Both the position numbers and the translations under genes were made by a program. A DNA stretch of 36,240 nucleotides from Lachnospiraceae bacterium (GTDB lineage Bacteria; Bacillota; Clostridia; Lachnospirales; Lachnospiraceae). The notes below the pieces were generated by a model. The model was given only the letters and a program-made list of their open reading frames with translations, searched no databases and was not told where the DNA came from. The DNA lies in contig JAEEZH010000029.1 in the NCBI GenBank assembly GCA_016288495.1, forward strand, positions 1 through 36,240. The letters are read 5' to 3'. Positions 15,943 through 24,614 of this stretch are shown here, piece by piece (within the stretch, counting starts at the first letter, position 1; each line of letters begins with the position of its first letter).

Positions 15943-17441
15943 AGCTTAACATAGAGACCACATCCGGTGTAGTCAGCGGTGTGGCAGGTGACAGCGAAGG
16001 CAGATATTTAAAGTGGCTCGGCATTCCCTATGCCGAGCCTCCCATCGGGGAGCTGCGCTTTAAAAGAGCCAGACCCTTTGAAAAAAGGGAAGGTATCATA
16101 AGGTGTGATTCCCATAAGGCATCTCCCGTGCAGATGTCGGGAGGCAGGTTCGGGGCATTGATGAACGTCGGACCCAATCAGAGCGAGGACTGCCTGACGC
16201 TCAATGTCTGGTCTTTTAAGGGTGCCATAAAGGCACCTGTCTTTGTATATATTTTCGGTGGCTCGCACCATGCGGGAGACAGCGCTTCAAAGGATCTTCA
16301 GCTGGATGCTTTCTCCCATGAGGGGATAGTGGCCGTATCGTTTAATTATCGTCTGGGAGTTCTGGGCTTTTATGACTTTTCCATGCTGGATCCTTCTTTT
16401 GAATCCAACTGTGGTATTTCGGACATGATCATGGCCCTTAAGTGGGTGCATGAGAATATAGCGGTTTTCGGCGGAGATCCGGAGCGGGTGACCCTCTGCG
16501 GTGAGTCCGCGGGAGGCACGGCAGTGGCAGCCCTTATGGCTTCTCCCCGGGCAAGGGGGTATTTTCACAGAGCCATACTGATGAGTGCCGTTCTGTCCAA
16601 TATCACCACGGACAGGCTGCAGGCCATATACAGGGAAAAGTATTTTGCCACCCTGGGACTTGATCAGGGCGAAGTGAAAAAGCTTAGGGAGATGGATGTA
16701 TCGGAGCTCAAAAAGGGCTGCGAGGTCATTTTTACCGGCAATGACACCGAATATCCGGGGATAGTCACCCCGGGGCCTGTCATAGATGATCTCATACCCC
16801 ATAAGCCCCTTACCGCTTTTGAGAAGGGGGAGATGGGGGATATAGCATGCATCTTCGGCACCTGCGGGGATGAGGGAGCGCTGTTCTGGTTTTTGAGGCT
16901 GTGCTGCATGAGTTGGGAGGATGTGGAAGGCATGCTCCGGGTCACGGGATATGCCCACAAGAGAAGGGATTTTCACAGGATCTACGATGCTTTGGGAGAA
17001 AAAAAGGCTGTCAGGGCCGTAAACCGGGACAGGCTGTTCTGGGCGGATACCATGAAGATGGCCATAGCCCAGAGCAAGCACAATGATCACACTTATGTGT
17101 ACCGTTTTGAATATGAGACTCCCCTGTCCCGGATCCTCAGGTGGGGCAGCACCCATACCATGGATATATGTCCGGCCCTGGGTACAAAGGAGGGACCCTA
17201 TTCCATCATGTACCGCCGGGATATGAAAAGCAGGCGCTATAAGAAGATGTCCTCAGCCTTCCATGGAGCTTTCCTTGATTTCATCAGGACGGGACGTCCT
17301 TCGGCGGGGGAGGAGAAGTGGGAGAATTTCAGGCCAGCCATACAGAGCGTCATGCACTTCGGGAACAGGATATACCAGACGTTTGAACGGCCGGAGCCCG
17401 AGATATTTGAGCTGTTTTCGGATATGGAGCTGTATGTATAG
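15939..17441 (+). CDS. Carboxylesterase type B (alpha/beta hydrolase)
   Basis: GIPYAEPPIGELRFKRA, SEDCLTLNVW, nucleophile elbow LCGESAGGTAV, oxyanion region YIFGGSHHAGDS. Start codon overlaps upstream stop (ATGA 15939-15942). Confidence 0.92.
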   Translation: MKLNIETTSGVVSGVAGDSEGRYLKWLGIPYAEPPIGELRFKRARPFEKREGIIRCDSHKASPVQMSGGRFGALMNVGPNQSEDCLTLNVWSFKGAIKAPVFVYIFGGSHHAGDSASKDLQLDAFSHEGIVAVSFNYRLGVLGFYDFSMLDPSFESNCGISDMIMALKWVHENIAVFGGDPERVTLCGESAGGTAVAALMASPRARGYFHRAILMSAVLSNITTDRLQAIYREKYFATLGLDQGEVKKLREMDVSELKKGCEVIFTGNDTEYPGIVTPGPVIDDLIPHKPLTAFEKGEMGDIACIFGTCGDEGALFWFLRLCCMSWEDVEGMLRVTGYAHKRRDFHRIYDALGEKKAVRAVNRDRLFWADTMKMAIAQSKHNDHTYVYRFEYETPLSRILRWGSTHTMDICPALGTKEGPYSIMYRRDMKSRRYKKMSSAFHGAFLDFIRTGRPSAGEEKWENFRPAIQSVMHFGNRIYQTFERPEPEIFELFSDMELYV

Positions 17442-17460
17442 CCGGGGACGGGGATTTGAT

Positions 17461-17489
17461 TTGAGATTTACATCAAAAGATGGTATAAT
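17461..17489 (+). promoter_or_regulatory. Candidate sigma70-type promoter
   Basis: TTGAGA - 17 nt - TATAAT. Confidence 0.5.
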
Positions 17490-17541
17490 AATCTGTCGTG
17501 CATTGCCATAGGAATCTACAGGCAGTACGGGGTGAGTTATG

Positions 17542-17678
17542 AAAAAGATCCTTCGGCTAAAGCCTCAGGATGACCCCGGACATTGTCATTCTGAGGAACG
17601 CAGTGACGACGCATATCGCACCATGAAATGGTGTGATGCCGCCCCGGCGAGGGGTTGCGTAGCAACAGGTAGAATCTT
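17542..17678 (+). repeat. Modular intergenic repeat, cluster R1 (right arm followed by long form)
   Basis: AAAAAGATCCTTCGGCTAAAGCCTCAGGATGAC, then TGTCATTCTGAGGAACGCAGTGACGACGCATATCGCACCATGAAATGGTGTGATGCCGCCCCGGCGAGGGGTTGCGTAGCAACAGGTAGAATCTT; closely matches R4. Confidence 0.9.
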
Positions 17679-17692
17679 AACAGGAGACTGAT

Positions 17693-17884
17693 ATGATAAA
17701 AAAGAAGCAGCAGAGGTTTTTCTGCGTACAGACAAAGGATCTTTTCATGGGGCATGTGGAAAAGGATGTTTACTACAATGCCGTCAGGGAGAGCGAGGAT
17801 GAATACACCATAACCGACCAGGAGGGCAAGGGCGAGTTCAAGGCAGGCAGGGAGGAGCTCCTGTCTTGCGGGTACCTGTGCTGA
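17693..17884 (+). CDS. Small hypothetical protein (63 aa)
   Basis: ATG preceded by AACAGGAGACTG RBS; product MIKKKQQRFFCVQTKDLFMGHVEKDVYYNAVRESEDEYTITDQEGKGEFKAGREELLSCGYLC is not repeat-derived. Confidence 0.55.
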   Translation: MIKKKQQRFFCVQTKDLFMGHVEKDVYYNAVRESEDEYTITDQEGKGEFKAGREELLSCGYLC

Positions 17885-17894
17885 CCCTCTCCTT

Positions 17895-17996
17895 TGTCAT
17901 TCTTCGCTCCCCTTTGTCATTCTGAGCGAAGCGAAGAATCTTGACAGATGAGGCATCGCAATAAAAAGATCCTTCGGCTAAAGCCTCAGGATGACA
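17895..17996 (+). repeat. Modular intergenic repeat, cluster R2 (partial unit plus 82-bp short form 17915-17996)
   Basis: TGTCATTCTGAGCGAAGCGAAGAATCTTGACAGATGAGGCATCGCAATAAAAAGATCCTTCGGCTAAAGCCTCAGGATGACA, imperfect terminal inverted repeats. Confidence 0.92.
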
Positions 17997-18110
17997 ACAT
18001 TGTAGTTATTGCTCAGGATGACAACATTGTAGTTATTGCTCAGGATGACAACATTGTAGTTATTGCTCAGGATGACAACAGTGTATGTGTAAACAGGATG
18101 ACAGTTGTGC
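17989..18110 (+). repeat. 27-bp tandem repeat, three identical copies plus diverged remnants
   Basis: GGATGACAACATTGTAGTTATTGCTCA at 17989, 18016 and 18043, then diverged GGATGACAACAGTGTATGTGTAAACA and GGATGACAGTTGTG. Confidence 0.95.
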
Positions 18111-18142
18111 AGATGTAAATATATGATTTAGGAGAATACAAT

Positions 18143-20014
18143 ATGTGTGGAATAGTAGGATTTACAGGAAAAAGACAGGCTGCCCCGATCCTTCTGGAGG
18201 GGCTGTCGAAACTGGAATACAGAGGCTATGACTCGGCCGGCCTGGCAGTAAGGAACGGGGAAGAACTGGCTGAGGTGGTAAAGGCCACCGGCAAGCTCAA
18301 GGCTCTGATAGAGAAAACGGACAACGGTAACGCCCTGCCCGGCACCTGCGGCATAGGGCATACCAGATGGGCTACCCACGGCGGGGTCAACCAGGCCAAC
18401 GCCCATCCCCATGTGAGCGGCAACTGCACAGGAAGTGCTTCCGGCGAGGTGGAGTCCGATGTGGTTGGCGTTCACAACGGCATAATCGAAAACTATACGG
18501 AGCTTCGTTCCAAGCTTTCCCGTCATGATTATAAATTTTACAGCCAGACGGATACGGAAGTGGTGATAAAGCTTGTGGATTATTATTACAAGAAATACAA
18601 GCTGGGTCCCATCGACGCCATCGCAAAGACCATGGTGCGTGTCCGCGGCAGTTACGCCCTGGAGCTCATGTTCAAGGATTATCCCGGTGAGATCTGGGTG
18701 GCCAGGAAGGACAGCCCCATGATCATAGGCATCGCGGACGGCGAGACCTATGTGGCATCCGACGTTCCCGCTATCCTGAAGTATACCAGGACGGTTTACT
18801 ACATCGATAATCTGGAATTTGCCAAGCTTGTACCCGGCGAGGCTCATTTTTACAACCTGGACGGTGACGAAGTGCAGAAGGAACCGGTGGAGATCACCTG
18901 GGATGCGGAGTCCGCGGAAAAGGGCGGTTTTGAGCACTTCATGATGAAGGAGATCCATGAGCAGCCCCAGGCTGTTTCGGATACCCTGGGTTCCATCCTT
19001 GGTGAGGACGGCAGGGTAGACCTTAATTCTCTTGGCATGACAAAGGATGAGATCAAGGATATCAGCCGGATCTACATGGTGGCCTGCGGCAGCGCCTGGC
19101 ATGTGGGTATGGCAGCCCAATATGTGATAGAAGATCTGGCGGGGATACCTGTCAGGGTGGAGCTGGCATCGGAATTCAGATACAGAAAGACTCCTTTGGA
19201 TCCCGGTGCACTGGTGGTGCTCATCAGTCAGTCCGGGGAGACCGCGGATACCCTGGCGGCTCTTCGCGAGGCGAAAAATAAAGGCATAAAGACCCTGGCC
19301 ATAGTGAATGTCAGGGGCAGCAGCATAGCCCGGGAGGCGGACAGCGTGTTCTATACCATGGCCGGTCCCGAGATATCCGTGGCCACCACAAAGGCGTACA
19401 GCACACAGCTCATCGCAGCCTACTGTATGGCCCTGGAATTCGGCCGGGCCAGGGGACTTATAGATGAGGAAAAATACGACTATTACGTGAATGAGCTTCG
19501 GGCCATTCCGGACAAGATCAGGAAGATACTGGATGACAAGGAGAGGATCCAGTGGTTTGCTTCCAAATATGCCAACGCCCACGATGTCTTCTTCATCGGA
19601 AGGGGAATAGACTATGCCATCTGCCTGGAGGGCTCCCTCAAGCTCAAGGAGATCAGCTATATTCATTCCGAAGCCTATGCGGCAGGTGAATTAAAGCACG
19701 GCACCATCAGCCTTATCGAAAACGGCACCCTGGTGATAGGCGTGCTGACCCAGCCCGAGCTTTTTGAAAAGACCGTGAGCAACATGGCGGAGTGTAAATC
19801 AAGAGGGGCTTACCTTATGGGCGTGGCTCCCTACGGAAAATATGAGGCGGAGGATACGGCGGATTTTGTCACTTATGTGCCCAAGGCGGACGAGCATTTC
19901 ATCGGTTCCCTTGCGGTGATCCCCCTTCAGCTTCTGGGATATTATGTTTCGGTGGCAAAGGGCCTGGATGTGGATAAGCCCAGGAACCTGGCAAAATCTG
20001 TGACTGTGGAGTGA
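18143..20014 (+). CDS. glmS: Glutamine--fructose-6-phosphate aminotransferase (isomerizing)
   Basis: MCGIVGFTGKRQAAPILLEGLSKLEYRGYDSAG N-terminal Ntn glutaminase; SIS domains (SQSGETADTLAALREAK; GRGIDYAICLEGSLKLKEISYIHSEAYAAGELKHG); C-terminus DVDKPRNLAKSVTVE. Confidence 0.98.
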   Translation: MCGIVGFTGKRQAAPILLEGLSKLEYRGYDSAGLAVRNGEELAEVVKATGKLKALIEKTDNGNALPGTCGIGHTRWATHGGVNQANAHPHVSGNCTGSASGEVESDVVGVHNGIIENYTELRSKLSRHDYKFYSQTDTEVVIKLVDYYYKKYKLGPIDAIAKTMVRVRGSYALELMFKDYPGEIWVARKDSPMIIGIADGETYVASDVPAILKYTRTVYYIDNLEFAKLVPGEAHFYNLDGDEVQKEPVEITWDAESAEKGGFEHFMMKEIHEQPQAVSDTLGSILGEDGRVDLNSLGMTKDEIKDISRIYMVACGSAWHVGMAAQYVIEDLAGIPVRVELASEFRYRKTPLDPGALVVLISQSGETADTLAALREAKNKGIKTLAIVNVRGSSIAREADSVFYTMAGPEISVATTKAYSTQLIAAYCMALEFGRARGLIDEEKYDYYVNELRAIPDKIRKILDDKERIQWFASKYANAHDVFFIGRGIDYAICLEGSLKLKEISYIHSEAYAAGELKHGTISLIENGTLVIGVLTQPELFEKTVSNMAECKSRGAYLMGVAPYGKYEAEDTADFVTYVPKADEHFIGSLAVIPLQLLGYYVSVAKGLDVDKPRNLAKSVTVE

Positions 20015-20020
20015 TGTGAG

Positions 20021-20935
20021 ATGAAATTTTTTGTGACAGGCGTGAACGGCCAGCTGGGCCATGATGTGATGAACGAGCTGCACAGACGGGGCCACGAGGC
20101 AGTGGGCTCCGATCTGGCTTTTGAGTACAGCGGGGTGATGGATGGTTCGCCGGTGGTGACCATGCCTTATATCAGTATGGATATTACGGACAGGGAAAAA
20201 GTGCTGTCCGTTATCGGCAGTGAAAAACCCGATGCAGTGATCCACTGCGCGGCCTGGACTGCGGTGGATGCGGCCGAGGATGAGGATAAAAAGGATAAGG
20301 TAAGAGCCATAAACGCAGGGGGCACACAGAATATTGCCGATGCGGTCAAGGCTCTTGATGCAAAGATGACCTATATCAGCACCGATTATGTCTTCGACGG
20401 CCAGGGTGAGAAGCCCTGGGAGCCGGACTGCAAGGCTTATGCGCCCCTTAATGTGTACGGGCAGACAAAGCTGGAGGGCGAGCTGGCGGTGGCAGATACC
20501 CTGAGTAAGTATTTCATAGTCAGGATCGCCTGGGTCTTCGGGCTGTCCGGCAATAATTTCATAAAGACCATGATAGGCGTGGGCAAGACCCATGACGAAG
20601 TGAGGGTGGTCAACGATCAGGTGGGTACGCCTACCTATACTCCCGACCTGGCTGTTCTGCTGGCTGATATGAACGAGACCGAAAAATACGGTTATTATCA
20701 CGCCACGAACGAGGGGGGCTATATCAGCTGGTATGATTTCTGCGTGGAGTTTTACAGGCAGTACGGTCTGTCCACAAAGGTTACTCCGGTAACCACGGCT
20801 GAGTATGGCCTGTCCAAGGCTGCCAGACCTTTTAACAGCCGCCTGGACAAGTCAAAGCTTAAGGCGGCCGGTTTTACACCTCTGCCCCCCTGGCAGGATG
20901 CGGTGGCCCGTTATTTAAAAGAAGCGGATCTGTAG
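20021..20935 (+). CDS. rfbD: dTDP-4-dehydrorhamnose reductase (RmlD family)
   Basis: MKFFVTGVNGQLGHDVMNEL (NAD-binding), DITDREKVLSVIGSEKPDAVIHCAAWTAVDAAE, YISTDYVFDGQGEKPW, YGQTKLEGE, RIAWVFGLSGNNFIKTM. Confidence 0.95.
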   Translation: MKFFVTGVNGQLGHDVMNELHRRGHEAVGSDLAFEYSGVMDGSPVVTMPYISMDITDREKVLSVIGSEKPDAVIHCAAWTAVDAAEDEDKKDKVRAINAGGTQNIADAVKALDAKMTYISTDYVFDGQGEKPWEPDCKAYAPLNVYGQTKLEGELAVADTLSKYFIVRIAWVFGLSGNNFIKTMIGVGKTHDEVRVVNDQVGTPTYTPDLAVLLADMNETEKYGYYHATNEGGYISWYDFCVEFYRQYGLSTKVTPVTTAEYGLSKAARPFNSRLDKSKLKAAGFTPLPPWQDAVARYLKEADL

Positions 20936-20939
20936 GCGG

Positions 20940-21716
20940 ATGAGATTCAGACTTAGTGAAAACAGATTTTTATCCCGGCTGGACCGGATGGTATATAAAA
21001 GGCTGGGCGAAAACATATATTTGATAATCAGCATCATGTCCGTTCTGTTTGTATTCTCAGGACTGGTTGTGGGGCTTTTGGGAAGAGGCTGGGCTGTCGC
21101 CTGGTTTCTGGTGTTCCTGGGACTGACCCTGGGCTTCCTTCCCATTCTTCATTTTCTCATAGAGCGGGAGCTTAGGCTGGGAGAGGATGAGCCGCTTTAT
21201 GACGGGCAGGATGACGGGATGCGGCCTGATGACCGGGAAGAGGTTATAGATGACGATACCCTGAAGGCGCTGGAGCGTGAGGCCATACTGGCAAAGGAAG
21301 AGATAAAGCGCAGGAATGAAGCCAAAAAGAAGGAAGAGGAGCTAAGGCGCAGGGAAGAGAGGATATTAAGGCAGGCCAGGGAAAAGGAATATGAGCGCCG
21401 GCGCCAGGAGGAAGAGCGGAAAAGAGAAAAGGAAAGACAAAGCCGCAAGGAGTCGGAGGAGAGAAGAGACAAGTGGAATAAGACCCAGAGCAGTCATGGC
21501 AGGAATGTTTATAAGGGCAATACCGGTAAGATGGCTCCTGCCGGATATTTTGACGGGGTGAAGAGCATGGATGAGCTGAAGAAAAGGTACAAGGAACTGG
21601 TAAAGGCCCACCATCCCGACAACGGTGGAAGCGCCGAGAAAATGACGAATATACAGAAGCAGTACAAGGAGCTGGAGATGTTTTTCAAATCCTATGAGAA
21701 ACATTCCGCGAGGTAA
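20940..21716 (+). CDS. Membrane-anchored J-domain (DnaJ-like) protein
   Basis: Two N-terminal hydrophobic segments, highly charged KEEELRRREERILRQAREKEYERRRQEEERKRE linker, C-terminal J-domain with HPD (MDELKKRYKELVKAHHPDNGGSAEKMTNIQKQYKELEMFF). Confidence 0.85.
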   Translation: MRFRLSENRFLSRLDRMVYKRLGENIYLIISIMSVLFVFSGLVVGLLGRGWAVAWFLVFLGLTLGFLPILHFLIERELRLGEDEPLYDGQDDGMRPDDREEVIDDDTLKALEREAILAKEEIKRRNEAKKKEEELRRREERILRQAREKEYERRRQEEERKREKERQSRKESEERRDKWNKTQSSHGRNVYKGNTGKMAPAGYFDGVKSMDELKKRYKELVKAHHPDNGGSAEKMTNIQKQYKELEMFFKSYEKHSAR

Positions 21717-21729
21717 GATCCTTCCCATT

Positions 21730-21857
21730 TGTCACTCTGAGCGTTTACCCTCTGTCATTCTGAGCGTTTACCCTCTGTCATTCTGAGCGAAGCGAAGAAT
21801 CTTGATAGATGTGGCATCGTAATAAAAAGATACTTCCGCTAAAGCCTCAGGATGACA
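21730..21857 (+). repeat. Modular intergenic repeat, cluster R3 (two 23-bp tandem leaders plus 82-bp short form 21776-21857)
   Basis: TGTCACTCTGAGCGTTTACCCTC / TGTCATTCTGAGCGTTTACCCTC, then 82-bp TGTCATTCTGAGCGAAGCG...CCTCAGGATGACA. Confidence 0.92.
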
Positions 21858-21912
21858 ACAACAAGAGTATGACTATATACATAAATAATATCACCCAGGA
21901 GGAAGATAAAAC

Positions 21913-23613
21913 ATGGAAAATACACAGGTGCAGGACATGGAGGAAAAAGGCGGGGAGGTCATATCCCGTCATTTCATCCAGAGAGAGATAGATAAGGACC
22001 TGAAGGAGGGAGTGTACGATCACGTGTGCACCAGATTCCCTCCCGAGCCCAACGGCTATCTGCATATAGGACATGCAAAGTCAATTATCCTTAACAGTTC
22101 ACTGGCAAAGGAGTACGGCGGTAAATTCAATCTGCGTTTCGACGATACGAACCCCACCAAGGAAAAGCAGGAATTCGTGGAGTCCATAAAGCGTGACGTG
22201 GAGTGGCTGGGCGCTGATTTCGGCGATCGGATCTATTTTGCCTCCGATTATTTTGACCGGATGTATGAAGGCGCGATAAAGCTCATAAAAAAGGGCAAGG
22301 CCTATGTGTCCAGCTTGAGTGCAGAGCAGATAAGCGCCACCAGGGGTTCTTTTTCCGAGCCCGGAACCGACGATCCCGACAGGGACAGGAGCATAGAGGA
22401 CAACCTGCGGCTGTTTGAATCCATGAAGAACGGTGAGGTGGAGGACGGAGCCATGGTGCTCAGGGCAAAGATAGACATGGCGTCCCCGAACATCAACATG
22501 AGGGATCCCGTCATCTACAGAGTGGCCCATATGAGCCATCATAATACCGGCGACAAGTGGTGCATCTATCCCATGTATGATTACGCCCATCCCGTGGAGG
22601 ACGCCATAGAGGGGATCACACATTCCATATGTACACTGGAGTTTGAGGATCACAGGCCCTTGTACGACTGGGTGGTAAGGGAACTGGAATTTGAGAATCC
22701 CCCCAGGCAGATAGAATTTGCGAAGCTTTATCTCACCAATGTGGTGACAGGAAAGAGATATATCAAAAAACTGGTGGAGGACGGTACTGTGGACGGCTGG
22801 GATGATCCCAGGCTGGTGTCCATAGCCGCCCTGAAAAGAAGGGGCTTTACTCCGGAGGCCATACGCATGTTCATAGAGCTTTCGGGTATTTCCAAATCTC
22901 AGGCCTCTTCCGATTACGCCATGCTGGAGTATTGCGTGAGGGAGGACCTGAAGCTGAAAAAGCCCAGGCTCATGGCGGCCATCGATCCCATTAAGCTGGT
23001 GATAGACAACTATCCCGAGGATCAGACAGAGATGCTCACCATCCCCAACAATCTGGAGAATGAAGCTCTGGGAGACAGGCAGGTTCCCTTCGAAAGAGAG
23101 CTTTATATCGACAGGGATGACTTTATGGAGGAGCCGCCTAAAAAGTATTACAGGCTGTTTGTGGGCAATGAGGTCAGATTGATGAACGCTTATTTTGTCA
23201 CCTGTACCGGCTTCGAGAAAGATGAGGACGGCAGGGTCGGCGTAGTGCACTGCACCTATGACCCCGAGACCAAACAGGGCACCGGAAAGGAAATGCCCAG
23301 AAAGGTAAAGGGGACTATACACTGGGTGCCTGCAAAGGAAGCCGTGAAAGCCACAGTGAGGCTGTATGAGAATCTGGTGGATGAGGAAAAGGGCGTTTAC
23401 AATGAAGACGGTACCATGAATATAAATCCCGATTCGGTAAAGGTGATGGATAACTGTATGATAGAGCCCGCCATAGCCGGCGCAAAGCCCTATGATGCGT
23501 TCCAGTTTGTCCGTCAGGGCTTCTTCAATGTGGACTGTCATGATTCATCGGATGATAACCTGGTATTTAACCGGATCGTGTCTTTGAAGAGCTCGTTCAA
23601 GCTCCCTAAGTGA
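21913..23613 (+). CDS. glnS: Glutaminyl-tRNA synthetase
   Basis: [22 protein letters not shown] (HIGH region), [28 protein letters not shown], class Ib catalytic core, anticodon-binding domain at C-terminus. Confidence 0.97.
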   Translation: MENTQVQDMEEKGGEVISRHFIQREIDKDLKEGVYDHVCTRFPPEPNGYLHIGHAKSIILNSSLAKEYGGKFNLRFDDTNPTKEKQEFVESIKRDVEWLGADFGDRIYFASDYFDRMYEGAIKLIKKGKAYVSSLSAEQISATRGSFSEPGTDDPDRDRSIEDNLRLFESMKNGEVEDGAMVLRAKIDMASPNINMRDPVIYRVAHMSHHNTGDKWCIYPMYDYAHPVEDAIEGITHSICTLEFEDHRPLYDWVVRELEFENPPRQIEFAKLYLTNVVTGKRYIKKLVEDGTVDGWDDPRLVSIAALKRRGFTPEAIRMFIELSGISKSQASSDYAMLEYCVREDLKLKKPRLMAAIDPIKLVIDNYPEDQTEMLTIPNNLENEALGDRQVPFERELYIDRDDFMEEPPKKYYRLFVGNEVRLMNAYFVTCTGFEKDEDGRVGVVHCTYDPETKQGTGKEMPRKVKGTIHWVPAKEAVKATVRLYENLVDEEKGVYNEDGTMNINPDSVKVMDNCMIEPAIAGAKPYDAFQFVRQGFFNVDCHDSSDDNLVFNRIVSLKSSFKLPK

Positions 23614-23635
23614 TCCGTTATGAGAGGTATTTGAC

Positions 23636-24496
23636 ATGGGTATTTTATCGGGCCTTGAAGGCTTTGGTCTGGGCGGATTGTCTAACATAGATATATTCGG
23701 CACGGATAAAAAGGAAGAGAAGAAAGAAGATAAAAAAGAAAAGGTAGAAACCGCTCCGGTGATGACGGAGTCCGATTTCATTTTTGCCAAGGGATATAAA
23801 TGTCCCTGCTGTGATCAGGAGTTCAAGACAAAGACCGTCAAGATAGGCAAGGCAAAACTCATAGATACGGATCTGGACTTAAGACCCAAATATGAGATCA
23901 TCGATTCGCTGAAATATGATGTGATCCTCTGCCCTGTCTGCGGTTATGCTGCTCTGTCCAGATTTTTCCCTTATCTGACGGGGCCTCAGGCAAAGCTGAT
24001 CAAGGCGAACATTTCACAGAATTTCAAGAACGCCGAGATGGAGGCGGATACCTACTCCTACGATGTGGCCATAGAGCATTACAAGCTGGCTCTGGCAAAT
24101 GCCATAGTCAAGAGAGCCAGGGCTTCGGAAAAGGCTTATATCTGTCTTAAGCTGGGCTGGGTCATCAGGGGAAAGGGAGAGAACCTGCCCGGGGATGATC
24201 CCGATCATGAGGCTAAGCTCAAGGAATGCAATGATGAGGAGAATGAGCTTTTGAGAAATGCCCTGGACGGTTTTCTGGCAGCCCGTCAGGCGGAGACCTT
24301 CCCCATGTGCGGCATGGATGAATCCACGGTGGATTATCTGATCGCTGTCCTCTCTGCCAGATTCGGACAGCTGGATGTGGCCGCAAAGCTGGTCCAGGCC
24401 ATCATCACTTCACCTGTGGCAAACAAGAGGATGAAGGATAAGGCCAGGAACCTTAAGGATCATATAGTAGCCCAGATAAAAGGAAGCAAGAAATAA
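23636..24496 (+). CDS. DUF2225 family protein with zinc-binding CxxC motifs
   Basis: YKCPCCDQEFKTKTVKIGKAKLIDTDLDLRPKYEIIDSLKYDVILCPVCGYAALSRFF. Confidence 0.85.
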   Translation: MGILSGLEGFGLGGLSNIDIFGTDKKEEKKEDKKEKVETAPVMTESDFIFAKGYKCPCCDQEFKTKTVKIGKAKLIDTDLDLRPKYEIIDSLKYDVILCPVCGYAALSRFFPYLTGPQAKLIKANISQNFKNAEMEADTYSYDVAIEHYKLALANAIVKRARASEKAYICLKLGWVIRGKGENLPGDDPDHEAKLKECNDEENELLRNALDGFLAARQAETFPMCGMDESTVDYLIAVLSARFGQLDVAAKLVQAIITSPVANKRMKDKARNLKDHIVAQIKGSKK

Positions 24497-24506
24497 CATC
24501 CAGCTT

Positions 24507-24595
24507 TGTCATTCTGAGCGAAGCGACGCATATCACATTACGAAGTGATGTGATGCCGCCCCGGCGAGGGGTTGCGAAGCAACAGGAAGAATCTT
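24507..24595 (+). repeat. Modular intergenic repeat, cluster R4 (long form with three internal hairpins)
   Basis: TGTCATTCTGAGCGAAGCGACGCATATCACATTACGAAGTGATGTGATGCCGCCCCGGCGAGGGGTTGCGAAGCAACAGGAAGAATCTT. Confidence 0.92.
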
Positions 24596-24614
24596 AAAAA
24601 AGGAGAACGAAATC

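Noticed and set aside
16287-17156. 289-aa minus-strand ORF opposite the carboxylesterase
   Set aside because: Antisense shadow of a confident CDS.
17539-17691. Short ORF MKKILRLKPQDDPGHCHSEERSDDAYRTMKWCDAAPARGCVATGRILTGD
   Set aside because: Almost entirely translated intergenic repeat R1; likely spurious despite a GGGGTGAG sequence before the ATG.
17989-18110. Possible CRISPR array or glmS ribozyme upstream of glmS
   Set aside because: The 27-bp units are contiguous without spacers, and no conserved glmS ribozyme core was seen in 17884-18142.
18128-19666. 512-aa minus-strand ORF opposite glmS
   Set aside because: Codon-bias shadow of a highly conserved glmS frame; no recognisable motifs or RBS.
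21717-21912. T-box leader for glnS
   Set aside because: The leader consists mostly of repeat cluster R3; no T-box (TGGAACCGCG-type) sequence or terminator was seen.
22099-23541. 480-aa minus-strand ORF opposite glnS
   Set aside because: Antisense shadow of glnS; His/Gly/Ile-rich nonsense composition with no domain signature.
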